A stretch of DNA of 64,000 nt, taken from NCBI GenBank assembly GCA_019359035.1, contig JAHHIC010000039.1, positions 1-64,000 on the forward strand. Reading direction: 5' to 3'. The stretch's first letter is position 1. Each line of letters begins with the position of its first letter. The position numbers and the translations under genes are program-made. Below are positions 44,227-53,554 of this stretch, in pieces. The notes under the pieces were generated by a model that saw nothing but the letters and a program-made list of their open reading frames with translations, was not told the origin of the DNA and did not search any database. The stretch comes from Scytonematopsis contorta HA4267-MV1 (lineage in GTDB: Bacteria > Cyanobacteriota > Cyanobacteriia > Cyanobacteriales > Nostocaceae).

Positions 44227-44700
44227 ATGGCTGCTAAACAAGATGATGGATGGGATTTAGTAATTCATAGCCGTAATGGTCAGTTAGTGCTGGCTGTCCA
44301 AATTAAAACTAAACTTAATGCTTCCCCAGAATGGGTGGCACAATTTAGGCATAATATTTTCGCCTATGAAATATTCCCACAATCTCCCTATTTTCTAATG
44401 GCTTTTCCCGATAGGTTTCATCTTTGGACTAACAATGATACTTTTCCCGAGCTAAGAGAAGCAAATTATATTATTGATGCATACCCTATTCTTAAACCTT
44501 ACCTTGAAAAAGCAGGATTAACAAAAGACCAAAAAATCAGTGCTCAGAGCCTAGAAATAATTGTTGCATCCTGGTTGGGAGAAATTATTAGTTCGGAACC
44601 AGCTTTTGGCAAAACAGATAAATTTGGACAATGGTTAACCGATTCCGGTCTTTACGATGCTATTGCAGGAGGTAGATTTTACTACGAGGCTGTTGCGTGA
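44227..44700 (+). CDS. Small restriction-nuclease-fold-like protein, partner of a PIN protein
   Basis: In this 157-residue protein, the N-terminal WDLVIHSRNGQLVLAVQIKT resembles the D...(E/Q)xK active site of PD-(D/E)XK nucleases (Asp10, Gln25, Lys27). The remainder has aromatic-rich segments (YEIFPQSPYFLMAFPDRFHL) and a helical tail. Its end overlaps the PIN gene start by four bases (GTGA), so the two are co-translated. I do not recognise a named family. A toxin/antitoxin-like or defence role is inferred from the partner. Confidence 0.6.
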   Translation: MAAKQDDGWDLVIHSRNGQLVLAVQIKTKLNASPEWVAQFRHNIFAYEIFPQSPYFLMAFPDRFHLWTNNDTFPELREANYIIDAYPILKPYLEKAGLTKDQKISAQSLEIIVASWLGEIISSEPAFGKTDKFGQWLTDSGLYDAIAGGRFYYEAVA

Positions 44701-45308
44701 ATAATATTTACGTAGAAACTAATTTTGTTTTAGAACTTGTTTTTCAACAAGAACAGTCTGAAAGCTGCGAGCAAATTTTGCAACTTTGTGAAGCTGGAGA
44801 TGTTAAAATAATCATCCCTGCTTACAGCTTAGCTGAACCACACGAAAAGTTAAATCGTCAAGCAAAGAGCCGTAAGGAACTTCAGCAATTACTCAATAAT
44901 GAATTAGGACAGCTAACGAGAAGCAAATCTTATACAACTCGTATTAATAGTATTAAAGATATAGCAAGTTTACTTATTAAGAGTAATGAGGAAGAAACAC
45001 AACGTTTCATCGAGTATAGAATTAGGCTTTTAGAGTGTGTAGAAATAATTGCGCTAACTGCCGATATTCTTAGAGAAGCAGCAAGATGCGAAGACCCTTA
45101 TGATTTAAAACCACAAGATGCTCTTGTTTATGCATCAGTGATTACACATCTTAGGCAGAATAGACCTCCCATAGCATGTTTCCTTAACAGAAACACAAGA
45201 GATTTTGGCAGTCCAAATATAGTGGATGAGTTGAACAATTTAAATTGCAGAATGATACCGCGATTTGATAGTGGTTACGCCTTTATTCAATCACAACTAC
45301 GTCAATAA
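44697..45308 (+). CDS. PIN-domain protein
   Basis: This 203-residue protein starts with NIYVETNFVLELVF, the first acidic strand of PIN RNases (Glu instead of Asp in the usual DTN), followed by PQDALVYASVIT and CFLNRNTRDF with the later acidic residues. A 60-residue helical insertion (45-110) is larger than in VapC toxins. The start is GTG overlapping the preceding gene. PIN proteins cleave RNA; the co-translated upstream protein may be its regulator or partner. Confidence 0.72.
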   Translation: MNNIYVETNFVLELVFQQEQSESCEQILQLCEAGDVKIIIPAYSLAEPHEKLNRQAKSRKELQQLLNNELGQLTRSKSYTTRINSIKDIASLLIKSNEEETQRFIEYRIRLLECVEIIALTADILREAARCEDPYDLKPQDALVYASVITHLRQNRPPIACFLNRNTRDFGSPNIVDELNNLNCRMIPRFDSGYAFIQSQLRQ

Positions 45309-45359
45309 CCATAAATATTAGACCTTTGTTGAAAATTTGTCCGTTATTTGAGCCAGAAT

Positions 45360-45387
45360 GTAGAGACTAAACATGTTTAGTCTCTAC
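45360..45387. terminator. Perfect 28-bp palindrome between convergent genes
   Basis: GTAGAGACTAAACA and its exact complement form a palindrome between the PIN gene and the chemoreceptor. Probable bidirectional terminator of the GTAGAGAC family. Confidence 0.6.
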
Positions 45388-45433
45388 GTAGGTTGGTACG
45401 ACAAATATTTTCCCTATTTTTTTTTGTACCCTA

Positions 45434-48361
45434 CTAGCTAACTCTAAAAGTCTCCACAGTCGCTTGTAATTCCTGAGAAATTTCCACAGTTTCTTTCAAA
45501 GCCTCAGAAACTTGACTAGAAGAAGCACTAGTATGCTTAGAAACAAGAGCTATTTGTTGCATCAACTGGGTAACAGCTTGGGAAGTTTCGACTTGAGAAA
45601 CAGTCGCATGGGAAATAGACTGTACCAAAGAATCAATTTGTTGAGAAACATTAATAACTTGACCAAAAGAAGACTTAGCCTCCTCAAGAACACGAGTTCC
45701 TTCTACTACTTGAGAAGTTCCTAACTCCATTGCAGTTACTACATCATTAGTTTCCCGTTGAATTTTCTCAACAATTTGTTCAATTTCCTCAGTAGCAGAA
45801 GTACAACGAGCAGCTAATTCACCAACTTCTCTAGCAATAACAATAAAACCCTCACCCTCTCCGGCAGTTCTTCCTGCTTCTAATCCAGCATTCACAGCTA
45901 AGACGTTTGTCTGAAGAGCAATTTGGTTAATGATAGAAGTAATTTGGGTGATTTGTTGAGAAGATTTACCTAAACGTTTCACCTTTTTAGCAGTTTCGCT
46001 AACGGTATCTCGCAACGTCAAGATATTGTTGACAGTCATATCCATTGCTTCACTACTATGAGCTACAGTATGAACTGCTGTGTGAGCAACTTGAGCAGCA
46101 CTTTGAGCTTGTTGTGCAACGGTTTGAATGTCAAAACCCATTTGCTCCACACTACTAAGAGTGCGATTAATAGCTTCAGCTTGTTCCAGTGCTTCCAAAG
46201 CTAATTCGTGAATCGCGTCTTTGTTGTCACCTACAGCTAAATTTACATGGCTGACAGATTGTTTAACTTTAGTAACAATTCCTCGTAAGCTAGCAATGAT
46301 GGAATTACAGCATTCAGCAACAGTACCGATATCTCCAGGGATGACTTTTGCTTGCACTGTTAAGTCACCGTTGGATGCATTCTTAATTTGGCTAAGTAGT
46401 TCTAATACTTGTTCTTGAAGTGACTTTTTCAGTTGATATTGTTCAGCTGAGAATACTTCTGCTGATTGTCGTGCAGATTCTACCTTCTCTAAAAGTTGTG
46501 CTTGTTCTAAAGCTAAACCTACAGGTACTGCAACAGCTTTCATTAAATCGATTTCAGATTGTTGCCACTTACGAGGGTGGTAACACTGGTGAGCTATCAG
46601 TAATCCATAGAGTTTATTGTTAAGCAAAATAGGTGCTACTAAATTTGCTTTCACAGAATATTGTTCTAATAGATTAATGTGACATTGATTGAGATTTGCT
46701 TTGTAAATATTTTCAGTTGCAGTTACGCGACCTTCTTGGTATTTGTGGACATAATCATGAGCAAAACAAGGGTCATAAATATTTGCTCCTAAAACTTCTG
46801 GACAATCAGCATCAACAGATTCAGCAATAACTTTACCATGCCAATTTTCATCAAAATGATAAATTATTACGCGGTCTGCTTTAATTGCTTGACGTGTATT
46901 TGTAACAGCAGCTCTCAAAATTTGTTGTGGGTTTAATGACTCACGTACTCGAACAGTAATTTTATTAATTAACTGTGCGACTTTTACTTCTTCTTCTTGA
47001 CTATTAATTTGAGAAGTAACTCTGTCTGCCATCATATTAAAAGAGACAGCTAATTGACCGACTTCATCATTAGAGGAAACAAAAGCGCGAGAAGTACTAT
47101 CTCCTAAAGTGAATTTCTCAACTTTTTGCTTAATCTGCTCTAGTGGTTGAACTAACGACTGCCGAAAAATTAGCCATGATAAAGCAACTAGAATTAAACC
47201 CACTGTACCATAAAGCAATTGTGCATTCCAAATTTGTAGCAGTAAATTATTAAGAGAAGCTTTACTAGTACCTTCTACTAAAATAGCTACTGGTTCGCTG
47301 TCAAACTTTTCAAAAGATTTATTTTCTTCTGTTATTGTTATATTTGGAATAGTTCTAGCAGCAATTGTATAAGCTTTTCCACCAATATTCATGTCCTGAG
47401 TAAATACTTTACCCGGAGAATTTATTGCTGCTTTTAATATAGCTTTCTCAGGTAAATCTAATTGCCCATTTTGCTTAGAAGCGGTAGCTAAGGAAAATTC
47501 TCCTGATTCTTTTTGGTAATATACTGCGCTATATCCGTCACCTGCATGTTGTGTGTTTCCACCAATAAAAGATTCTTTAGTAGTGATAATTTCACCCGCT
47601 ACAAAAACTGCGATGATTTTTTTAGCTACGCGAGATTTTACTGGTGTGACTGTATAGCGAATTAAAGTGTTTTCAGGTTTAAAACCTAGAGGTAAAGGTG
47701 GTGATTCTCTCTCAATCTCTGACCAATTGACTAAGGTGTGAGATTGAATTTGCTTACCGGTTCTAAATACTTCACGAATTAAATTTTTAGGATTAAAAGT
47801 TTCACCTTTACGATTAGCATTTGCACTCTCAATAATCTTTAAATCAGACCCGACTAAAGTCGCATATTCAATCTTACGATAGCGCACTTCATTTTGAAGA
47901 ACATCCTTTAGTTCTGATTGCAAAACATAAGGAATTTTTTCGCCTATAGTATGTAAACTAGCAGCTTGAATTAAAGCTGAATTATCTGCTTGACTACGAA
48001 AACCCAATGCTATTTGGTTAAGTAAATTTTGATTATGTACTTCCGCTATCCCTAATTCTGACTTGGCTTTCTGAACTTGATTTTCTGAGCTTTGGGAAGT
48101 TAATACTGTACCAATACCAACAACAGGTACTATTCCACATACAAGCAAAGACATCAAAACTTTTTGGCTAACCGAAATATTACTTATCCGTTGGGATAAA
48201 GATTGTTTATTCCCAATTTTTATAGCTAAATCAACTGGGGATTTGGATAAGTTTTGTTGCGATATTAAAGTATTATCAAGCGTTAAATTTCCTGCAACAT
48301 TAGAAGGTAGTACATTAATTTCTTCGCTTGCTTTATTTTTAGTTGTAAATCCATTAACCAT
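45434..48361 (-). CDS. PixJ-like phototaxis receptor: DXCF cyanobacteriochrome GAF fused to MCP domain
   Basis: This 975-residue receptor has a helix at about 66-88, an extracytoplasmic region (about 90-380, Cache-like), a helix at 383-400, HAMP (400-455), GAF (about 475-625) and an MCP signalling domain (about 690-975) with the hairpin tip QIALQTNVLAVNAGLEAGRT. The GAF has both bilin-binding signatures: QCH (Cys560-His561) and a DXCF motif DPCF (530-533, Cys532), 28 residues apart, the same spacing as I recall for TePixJ Cys494/Cys522. This predicts a phycoviolobilin-type blue/green photoreceptor controlling type IV pilus motility. No pixG/H/I or cheA-like gene is nearby. Confidence 0.88.
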   Translation of the reverse strand: MVNGFTTKNKASEEINVLPSNVAGNLTLDNTLISQQNLSKSPVDLAIKIGNKQSLSQRISNISVSQKVLMSLLVCGIVPVVGIGTVLTSQSSENQVQKAKSELGIAEVHNQNLLNQIALGFRSQADNSALIQAASLHTIGEKIPYVLQSELKDVLQNEVRYRKIEYATLVGSDLKIIESANANRKGETFNPKNLIREVFRTGKQIQSHTLVNWSEIERESPPLPLGFKPENTLIRYTVTPVKSRVAKKIIAVFVAGEIITTKESFIGGNTQHAGDGYSAVYYQKESGEFSLATASKQNGQLDLPEKAILKAAINSPGKVFTQDMNIGGKAYTIAARTIPNITITEENKSFEKFDSEPVAILVEGTSKASLNNLLLQIWNAQLLYGTVGLILVALSWLIFRQSLVQPLEQIKQKVEKFTLGDSTSRAFVSSNDEVGQLAVSFNMMADRVTSQINSQEEEVKVAQLINKITVRVRESLNPQQILRAAVTNTRQAIKADRVIIYHFDENWHGKVIAESVDADCPEVLGANIYDPCFAHDYVHKYQEGRVTATENIYKANLNQCHINLLEQYSVKANLVAPILLNNKLYGLLIAHQCYHPRKWQQSEIDLMKAVAVPVGLALEQAQLLEKVESARQSAEVFSAEQYQLKKSLQEQVLELLSQIKNASNGDLTVQAKVIPGDIGTVAECCNSIIASLRGIVTKVKQSVSHVNLAVGDNKDAIHELALEALEQAEAINRTLSSVEQMGFDIQTVAQQAQSAAQVAHTAVHTVAHSSEAMDMTVNNILTLRDTVSETAKKVKRLGKSSQQITQITSIINQIALQTNVLAVNAGLEAGRTAGEGEGFIVIAREVGELAARCTSATEEIEQIVEKIQRETNDVVTAMELGTSQVVEGTRVLEEAKSSFGQVINVSQQIDSLVQSISHATVSQVETSQAVTQLMQQIALVSKHTSASSSQVSEALKETVEISQELQATVETFRVS

Positions 48362-48928
48362 AAAACTTTTTTTTTGGGTAAACGATGTAAATAAACTGAT
48401 GTTTCCTATGCACCCCTCAACTCACTAAGTTGCATCTTTGTTAGTTAAGTCTGTTTGTAGACCCACAAATTGCTTTCTTATATGCACAATAGACGGCTAT
48501 CCCAGTATTTATTGAGGTAAACCTAATAACTACGGGAAATTACAGAATAAAGAAAAGTTTTTTTTCTAAGTACAGCTAAATTGATTGCTGTCAATGAACT
48601 TATTCTAAATTACGGATGAAATATTGTTCTCAGTGAGAGTACTTAGAAAATTAACTTAACTAACAAAATTTAATCTTTTTTCAGGGAATTTATGACGATA
48701 TTTTCCACAAATGTAGAAATATCAGGCTTTAGAGGTATCCATTTTTATGCTGATTACTTATTTATACCTGAATAAGAAAAAATATCTTAACTAAGTGAAA
48801 ATAGCCATACTATACAAGAGTATGTATATTTAATTGAGGCTCTACCTCAAGAGGTAAGAAGTAGTAGCAGCGTTCCTCAAGGTTGTATGCTTCCTTATTC
48901 TGTGAATATTATACCGATTCAGGAAAAT
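48362..48928. other. Gene-free region upstream of the chemoreceptor
   Basis: AT-rich spacer of 567 bases holding the chemoreceptor promoter and the 3' end region of dprA. I see no gene, palindrome family member or tandem repeat in it. Confidence 0.4.
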
Positions 48929-50068
48929 TTAACTTCGTTGATATCGCATTCCTGGCAACTGGGTTATTAATCCCATTAATTCTAACTGCAACAACGCAGC
49001 AGAAACTTCACCAGTACTTATTTGGCATTTTTGGACGATTAAATCAAAGGGTAAGGACTCTGAGGTAATAGTATTAATTACACGTTGTAATTCTGGAGGT
49101 AATTCTGGAGGTAACTTTGAATGTAATTCTGGTGATGCTAGTTTTTGTATCTCCTGTGTGTCAATAACATCAAGTTGAGGTATTGCTCCCAGCATTTTTA
49201 GCAGTTCGTCTAGTTCTTTAAGAATTGGAGTAGCACCTTGACTCAGTAATTTTAAACACCCTTGTGCTGGGTAATCGTCTATTCTCCCAGGTAAGACATA
49301 AACGTCTCTACCAAAATCATTCGCATAATTAGCCGTAATCAATGCTCCCGATTTCATTGGTGCTTCCATTACCAGTACAGCGCGACTTAGACCCGCAATA
49401 ATACGATTACGTCGAGGAAAGTGGGTGCGATTGGGAGGAGTTTTTGTCGGGTATTCACTTATAACTAAACCCGAATTTAATATTTCCTTGTAAAGTTGCA
49501 AATTTTGAGCTGGGTAAACAACATCTACACCTGTACCCAAAATCGCAAGGGTACGACCACCAGCTTTGAGTGTGGCAACATGACTTTCTGTATCAATTCC
49601 TGCGGCTAAACCAGAAACAACTGTAAATCCGCTTTTTGCTAATGCGGTGCTAATTATACGAGTCCAACGGATACCATATTCTGATGGTTTGCGCGTACCA
49701 ACAATACCAACTATAGGTTTTTGTGCCAGATTTTCTGATAATTCAACTTTACCGCGATAGTATAAAACCGCTGGAGGTGTGGGAACTTCTAACAATAAGC
49801 GAGGATAGTCTGCATCTGCGGGTGTCCAGAAATTTGGATTGACTTGTTCGTGCTTGCTAAGAAATTCTTCTGGATGCAAACTGGAACGTTGCTGTACTAC
49901 TTTTTGTAAGGTCTGAGAACCAAAACCTTCTACTTCCCCCAGTTGGGTTCGGTTTGCTTTCCATGCTGCACTGAGAGTTCCAAAGTGTTGTTGCAATTTT
50001 TGCTGCAATATTGGACCAACCCCAGAAATTTGTGACCATGCTAGCCAATATGCACGTTCTTGCTCCAA
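48929..50068 (-). CDS. dprA: DNA-processing protein DprA
   Basis: This 379-residue protein has an N-terminal HhH/SAM-like region (LAWSQISGVGPILQQKLQQH), the Rossmann DprA core with GIVGTRKPSEYG, VSGLAAGIDTESHVATLKAGGRTLAILGTGVDVVYP, and a C-terminal winged helix (residues about 315-379). DprA loads RecA onto incoming single-stranded DNA during natural transformation. A short LPPELPPEL tandem repeat lies in the linker before the winged helix. It is a stand-alone gene. Confidence 0.95.
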   Translation of the reverse strand: MEQERAYWLAWSQISGVGPILQQKLQQHFGTLSAAWKANRTQLGEVEGFGSQTLQKVVQQRSSLHPEEFLSKHEQVNPNFWTPADADYPRLLLEVPTPPAVLYYRGKVELSENLAQKPIVGIVGTRKPSEYGIRWTRIISTALAKSGFTVVSGLAAGIDTESHVATLKAGGRTLAILGTGVDVVYPAQNLQLYKEILNSGLVISEYPTKTPPNRTHFPRRNRIIAGLSRAVLVMEAPMKSGALITANYANDFGRDVYVLPGRIDDYPAQGCLKLLSQGATPILKELDELLKMLGAIPQLDVIDTQEIQKLASPELHSKLPPELPPELQRVINTITSESLPFDLIVQKCQISTGEVSAALLQLELMGLITQLPGMRYQRS

Positions 50069-50230
50069 TTTTCTATCCTCATCCGACTAAATTAATTATT
50101 CCCAAATTTAATTAAAAAATGAACAGGGGAATGGAGAGTAGGGAGTAGGGAGTGGAAATAATTGTATCAATTGAATGAATCACATTATACTATACAAGTA
50201 GTGTGATGTTAAAACTCATCAAATATGATG

Positions 50231-50911
50231 TTAAAGAGTGCTAACAAATAAAGCATAAATGTAAGCGATAAGTTCGGAAATTACGGTTCGTACTCCTTCG
50301 CTTGAACTCCACCATTTTTGAGGATTATAATTACCTGGCTGGGAGGCTATTACACCTACTTTGATTTGTGGTGTGAGTATTTTTTTAAACAAAAACCAGC
50401 TTCTGCGAGCATGAGCATCGGCTGTAAATAAATTTACTGTTTTGATTTGAAAATTATTTTGTGATAAGTATTGAGATAAAGCGACCGCTGCTGCTTGAGT
50501 TCTGTCTTTAATCACTCCTGGTGTGGGAACCACGATTATTTTTTCTTTTGGTACTCCCATTTTCTCTAAGCTGACAGCTGCTATTTTTGCGAAGTTGTTG
50601 TACTCGGCTAAGTAAAATCCGGTGGGTACGGGGATTCCTGTGGTAAATACTTGATAGTAAGGATTTTTTTCTATTTGTACCGCTGCTTGCTTAAGTTCAT
50701 CATCCTTTATCCATCCTTCTATTACTAGTACGTCAGATTTGATGGGAGAAGTAACTGCCAGGAATGGGTATAAATTAGAGAACAAAAATGTAAGTAAATA
50801 TGCTAGCAGCGCGAATAAAATTACCCACCCCTGGATGGTCAACATCCATATTTCTTGACGTTTGATTAGACGAATTTTCGGTATTTTCTTATTTTCCTGT
50901 TTTGTACGCAA
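50231..50911 (-). CDS. DUF218/YdcF-like membrane protein
   Basis: This 226-residue protein has one helix at about 23-47 and a DUF218-like domain: SDVLVIEGWIKDDELKQAAV, GVPKEKIIVVPTPGVIKDRT, VNLFTADAHARRSWFLFKK. The C terminus is hydrophobic (VISELIAYIYALFVSTL). It is related to, but distinct from, the protein at 43485, with a longer N-terminal tail. It lies 10 bases downstream of the DUF2301 gene and is likely co-transcribed. Confidence 0.75.
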   Translation of the reverse strand: MRTKQENKKIPKIRLIKRQEIWMLTIQGWVILFALLAYLLTFLFSNLYPFLAVTSPIKSDVLVIEGWIKDDELKQAAVQIEKNPYYQVFTTGIPVPTGFYLAEYNNFAKIAAVSLEKMGVPKEKIIVVPTPGVIKDRTQAAAVALSQYLSQNNFQIKTVNLFTADAHARRSWFLFKKILTPQIKVGVIASQPGNYNPQKWWSSSEGVRTVISELIAYIYALFVSTL

Positions 50912-50921
50912 TTGTATAGCC

Positions 50922-51563
50922 CTAGCTTGCTTTTACCAAACGTTGTGATTTCAGATATTCAAACACCGACTTATCTCCAATATCTGGAGGAATTGCTTGC
51001 ACTGCTTTACGCATAGCAAACACCATAAATAGTAATGCCCAAATTCCTAAGAAAATCTGCTCCCATTGTGTTGGTAAAACCCCTGCTAAATGTCCTAGTA
51101 GGAGTAAAGGAACTATTGGTGTTAATATTTTGGTCTCAAAACGATTGAAGCAAAAAGCTTCTTTAAAATAGATACCGGTTAATGCTGCGAAGCTAAAACC
51201 TACTCCTAGTATGCTCAGGGGATGGGTGTAAATAGTCACGACAAATGGTTGAGTATCAAAGTGACCAAATATAAATGAACTGATACAGCCTATTAGCCAA
51301 AATGCTTGTAAAGCTCGGTGTAAAGCTGCCATATAAATATGGATTGTAAATAAACTCACCCCTATTCCTAGCATAAAGATTGTATACAAAGGAGTTAGTA
51401 AGTGGTAGTCGATAGTCCCACCAAAATTATTATTGTATAGGACTATAGTACTACCTATGGCAAAACTAATGGCTGCGACCATCAAGCCTGCTCGATAGAC
51501 GACCACACCTTTGCGGTCACCTTCGGTAATTGTAAATTCGCCAAATTGGCCTTGGTAAACCAT
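50922..51563 (-). CDS. DUF2301 membrane protein
   Basis: This 213-residue protein has about six hydrophobic helices and the family's opening YQGQFGEFTITEGDRKGVVVYRAG. DUF2301 proteins are conserved integral membrane proteins of cyanobacteria and plastids with unknown function. It is the first of a two-gene operon with the DUF218-like gene. Confidence 0.8.
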   Translation of the reverse strand: MVYQGQFGEFTITEGDRKGVVVYRAGLMVAAISFAIGSTIVLYNNNFGGTIDYHLLTPLYTIFMLGIGVSLFTIHIYMAALHRALQAFWLIGCISSFIFGHFDTQPFVVTIYTHPLSILGVGFSFAALTGIYFKEAFCFNRFETKILTPIVPLLLLGHLAGVLPTQWEQIFLGIWALLFMVFAMRKAVQAIPPDIGDKSVFEYLKSQRLVKAS

Positions 51564-51605
51564 AGGATTTTTGAGTTCTGTTTGCTAAACGTGATACGTT
51601 ATTAA

Positions 51606-51637
51606 ATGTAGAGACGTTACATGTAACGTCTCTACAT
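51606..51637. repeat. Perfect 32-bp palindrome, GTTACATGTAAC core
   Basis: ATGTAGAGACGTTACA and its exact complement, between the SAM hydrolase and DUF2301 genes. Confidence 0.75.
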
Positions 51638-51661
51638 ATAGTGTCCAATATAAATATAAAT

Positions 51662-52444
51662 TTAGCGTTTCCATTCCACTTTTAAAGTATCTTGTAAGTT
51701 TATATTTAGTTTGGATTGGGCATTACCATTATTAATAGCAATTTCTACCCAACCGTGACTTCCAACTAAAGCGACAACATCACCAATTTTAACGTCGCTG
51801 TAGGTTTTACGCGCTTCTACATTCAAACCAGCCACTGTGACATGCCAGTTTTTGCCTTGGACATAATTTTCAGGGATGTTGCTAACCAAGTTGCCGAAGT
51901 GGTCAATATATTGTATGCAACCAACAACTCCACTTTCCACAAGGGTACATTCGGGTAAGTTTAATTTTACTAAAGTAGCTGGGTCTATTTCCTTTCCCAA
52001 ATTTTTGAGAGGGACACCACTTGCTAGATGCGCTCCGACTGGTGCAAAAATGTCCCGACCGTGGAAAGTGCTGCTGGGTTGCTGGTTTCTCCAATAATCG
52101 GCATTTGTTAATTCCACTGCCGCAATTGCTTGGCTTTGACTTAAAACTCCACTAAATAAACCATTATCTGGCCCGACTAAAAATCCATTCGTAAATTCTA
52201 CTGCAATGCAGCGCCGTTGGGAACCGACACCAGGGTCAACCACTGCTACGTGTACTGTCCCATTGGGAAAATAGGGGTAAGCATCCATTAAGCAAAATCT
52301 CCCAGCTGCTATATCTTGTGGTGGGAGAAGGTGGGTTAAGTCTATCACTGTTAGCTTAGGGTTAATTTGCGCGATGACTCCTTTCATCACACCCACATAG
52401 ACATCGCGATTGCCAAAGTCGGTGAGTAAAGTAAGGGGTCTCAA
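51662..52444 (-). CDS. SAM hydroxide adenosyltransferase (DUF62 family)
   Basis: This 260-residue member of the fluorinase/chlorinase-like SAM hydrolase family has LLTDFGNRDVYVGVMKG (5-21), VHVAVVDPGVGSQRR and GFLVGPDNGLFS, with a C-terminal beta domain. Most members hydrolyse S-adenosylmethionine to adenosine and methionine; the halogenases carry extra loop residues. Its start overlaps the end of the PAP/fibrillin gene by four bases. Confidence 0.9.
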   Translation of the reverse strand: MRPLTLLTDFGNRDVYVGVMKGVIAQINPKLTVIDLTHLLPPQDIAAGRFCLMDAYPYFPNGTVHVAVVDPGVGSQRRCIAVEFTNGFLVGPDNGLFSGVLSQSQAIAAVELTNADYWRNQQPSSTFHGRDIFAPVGAHLASGVPLKNLGKEIDPATLVKLNLPECTLVESGVVGCIQYIDHFGNLVSNIPENYVQGKNWHVTVAGLNVEARKTYSDVKIGDVVALVGSHGWVEIAINNGNAQSKLNINLQDTLKVEWKR

Positions 52445-53064
52445 TTATGCTTACCTACCTTTTTCAAAACATATAAATTTTGATTATTCCCGCGCATCAG
52501 GCGTAAATCTTCATCTAAATAAGTAATATCTGACCATCCATTAAATGAGAGCGTTGATTTAAGATTTGACTTACCATCCATCCCTAAAGTTTTCATAAAT
52601 AATACGGATTCAGTTAAATTCGTGCTGGTATTTTCAACATATGTTTCTAAAAAATCAATATTGAGTCGCTGAGAGCCTTCTACTGTATAGCATCCTACAA
52701 CAACAACTTGACCTTTTATACCAGAGTCTAAAGCAAATTCCACTATATTAGTATACTGCTGACCATCTGTGTAAATATCTTGGAAAATGTTAGTAACTGT
52801 GACACTAACATTAGGTAATTTTCCAAAACTCAAGCGTTCAAGAGTCGCTTCTCGTTCTAATCCAAAAGTACTATACAATAACTGCCAGTGCCCTTGAACA
52901 AGTTCCATCTGATTTGTTGGTTCATTTGTTGGGTTTAATGTTTCTATTCTTTCCGCTAATGTTTCGATTTGCTCTTTAAGTTCCGAAGTGCTGTTAAATC
53001 CCAAGTTAGTAGACTCACAGATTGAAATTAACTCTCGTTGTAAGTCTGGTAGCTGCCTATCCAT
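52441..53064 (-). CDS. PAP/fibrillin family protein
   Basis: This 207-residue protein has the PAP_fibrillin domain: helical start (LISICESTNLGFNST), VQGHWQLLYSTFGLER, TVTNIFQDIYTDGQQYTNIV and the end TYLDEDLRLMRGNNQNLYVL, which matches the usual D.LR..RG..G..FVL signature. Such proteins are lipocalin-like and associate with thylakoid lipids or plastoglobule-like bodies. It is the first gene of a two-gene operon with the SAM hydrolase. Confidence 0.88.
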   Translation of the reverse strand: MDRQLPDLQRELISICESTNLGFNSTSELKEQIETLAERIETLNPTNEPTNQMELVQGHWQLLYSTFGLEREATLERLSFGKLPNVSVTVTNIFQDIYTDGQQYTNIVEFALDSGIKGQVVVVGCYTVEGSQRLNIDFLETYVENTSTNLTESVLFMKTLGMDGKSNLKSTLSFNGWSDITYLDEDLRLMRGNNQNLYVLKKVGKHN

Positions 53065-53130
53065 ATTTATTTTCTTTTGCTATCAGTTTATAATTAATTA
53101 TAAATAATGATAAATTAAAAAGCTAAGATA

Positions 53131-53523
53131 ATGTCAAAGCTAAACCAGCCAACAACCTATGAAGGAGGATGTCACTGTGGCGCAGTCCGCTTTCTGGTTG
53201 TAGTAGATAATCACAAAGCGGATGATTGTAATTGTTCGATTTGTCAGAAGAAGGGCTTTTTACATTTGATTGTGCAACGCGAGAAATTCACTTTACTTCA
53301 GGGGGAAGAAGCGATAACAACTTATACATTTAATACTGGTGTCGCTCAACATAAATTCTGCAAAAGCTGCGGAATCCACTCTTTTTATATTCCTCGTAGT
53401 CATCCCGATTGTGTTGATGTTAACGTCCGTTGTTTAGATGGTGATATTATTTCTAACTTTGATATTGTGCCTTTTGATGGAAAAAATTGGGAAGAAAATA
53501 TTCATCAGCTCGTAGTTGAGTAG
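53131..53523 (+). CDS. GFA-domain (glutathione-dependent formaldehyde-activating-like) protein
   Basis: This 130-residue protein has the zinc ligands of the GFA/CENP-V fold: GGCHCGAVRF (13-22), CNCSICQKKG (34-43) and CKSCGIHSF (near 90). Members are often annotated as formaldehyde-glutathione adduct enzymes, but the activity is rarely shown. It is a single gene; a GTAGAGACGCG palindrome follows its stop at 53520-53548. Confidence 0.9.
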   Translation: MSKLNQPTTYEGGCHCGAVRFLVVVDNHKADDCNCSICQKKGFLHLIVQREKFTLLQGEEAITTYTFNTGVAQHKFCKSCGIHSFYIPRSHPDCVDVNVRCLDGDIISNFDIVPFDGKNWEENIHQLVVE

Positions 53524-53548
53524 AGACGCGAAATTTCGCATCTCTATA
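53520..53548. terminator. GTAGAGACGCGAAATTTCGC palindrome between convergent genes
   Basis: GTAGAGACGCGAAA/TTTCGCATCTCTA inverted arms between the GFA and DUF3386 genes; a member of the GCGATATATCGC/GCGAAATTTCGC core class. Confidence 0.6.
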
Positions 53549-53554
53549 AATCTG

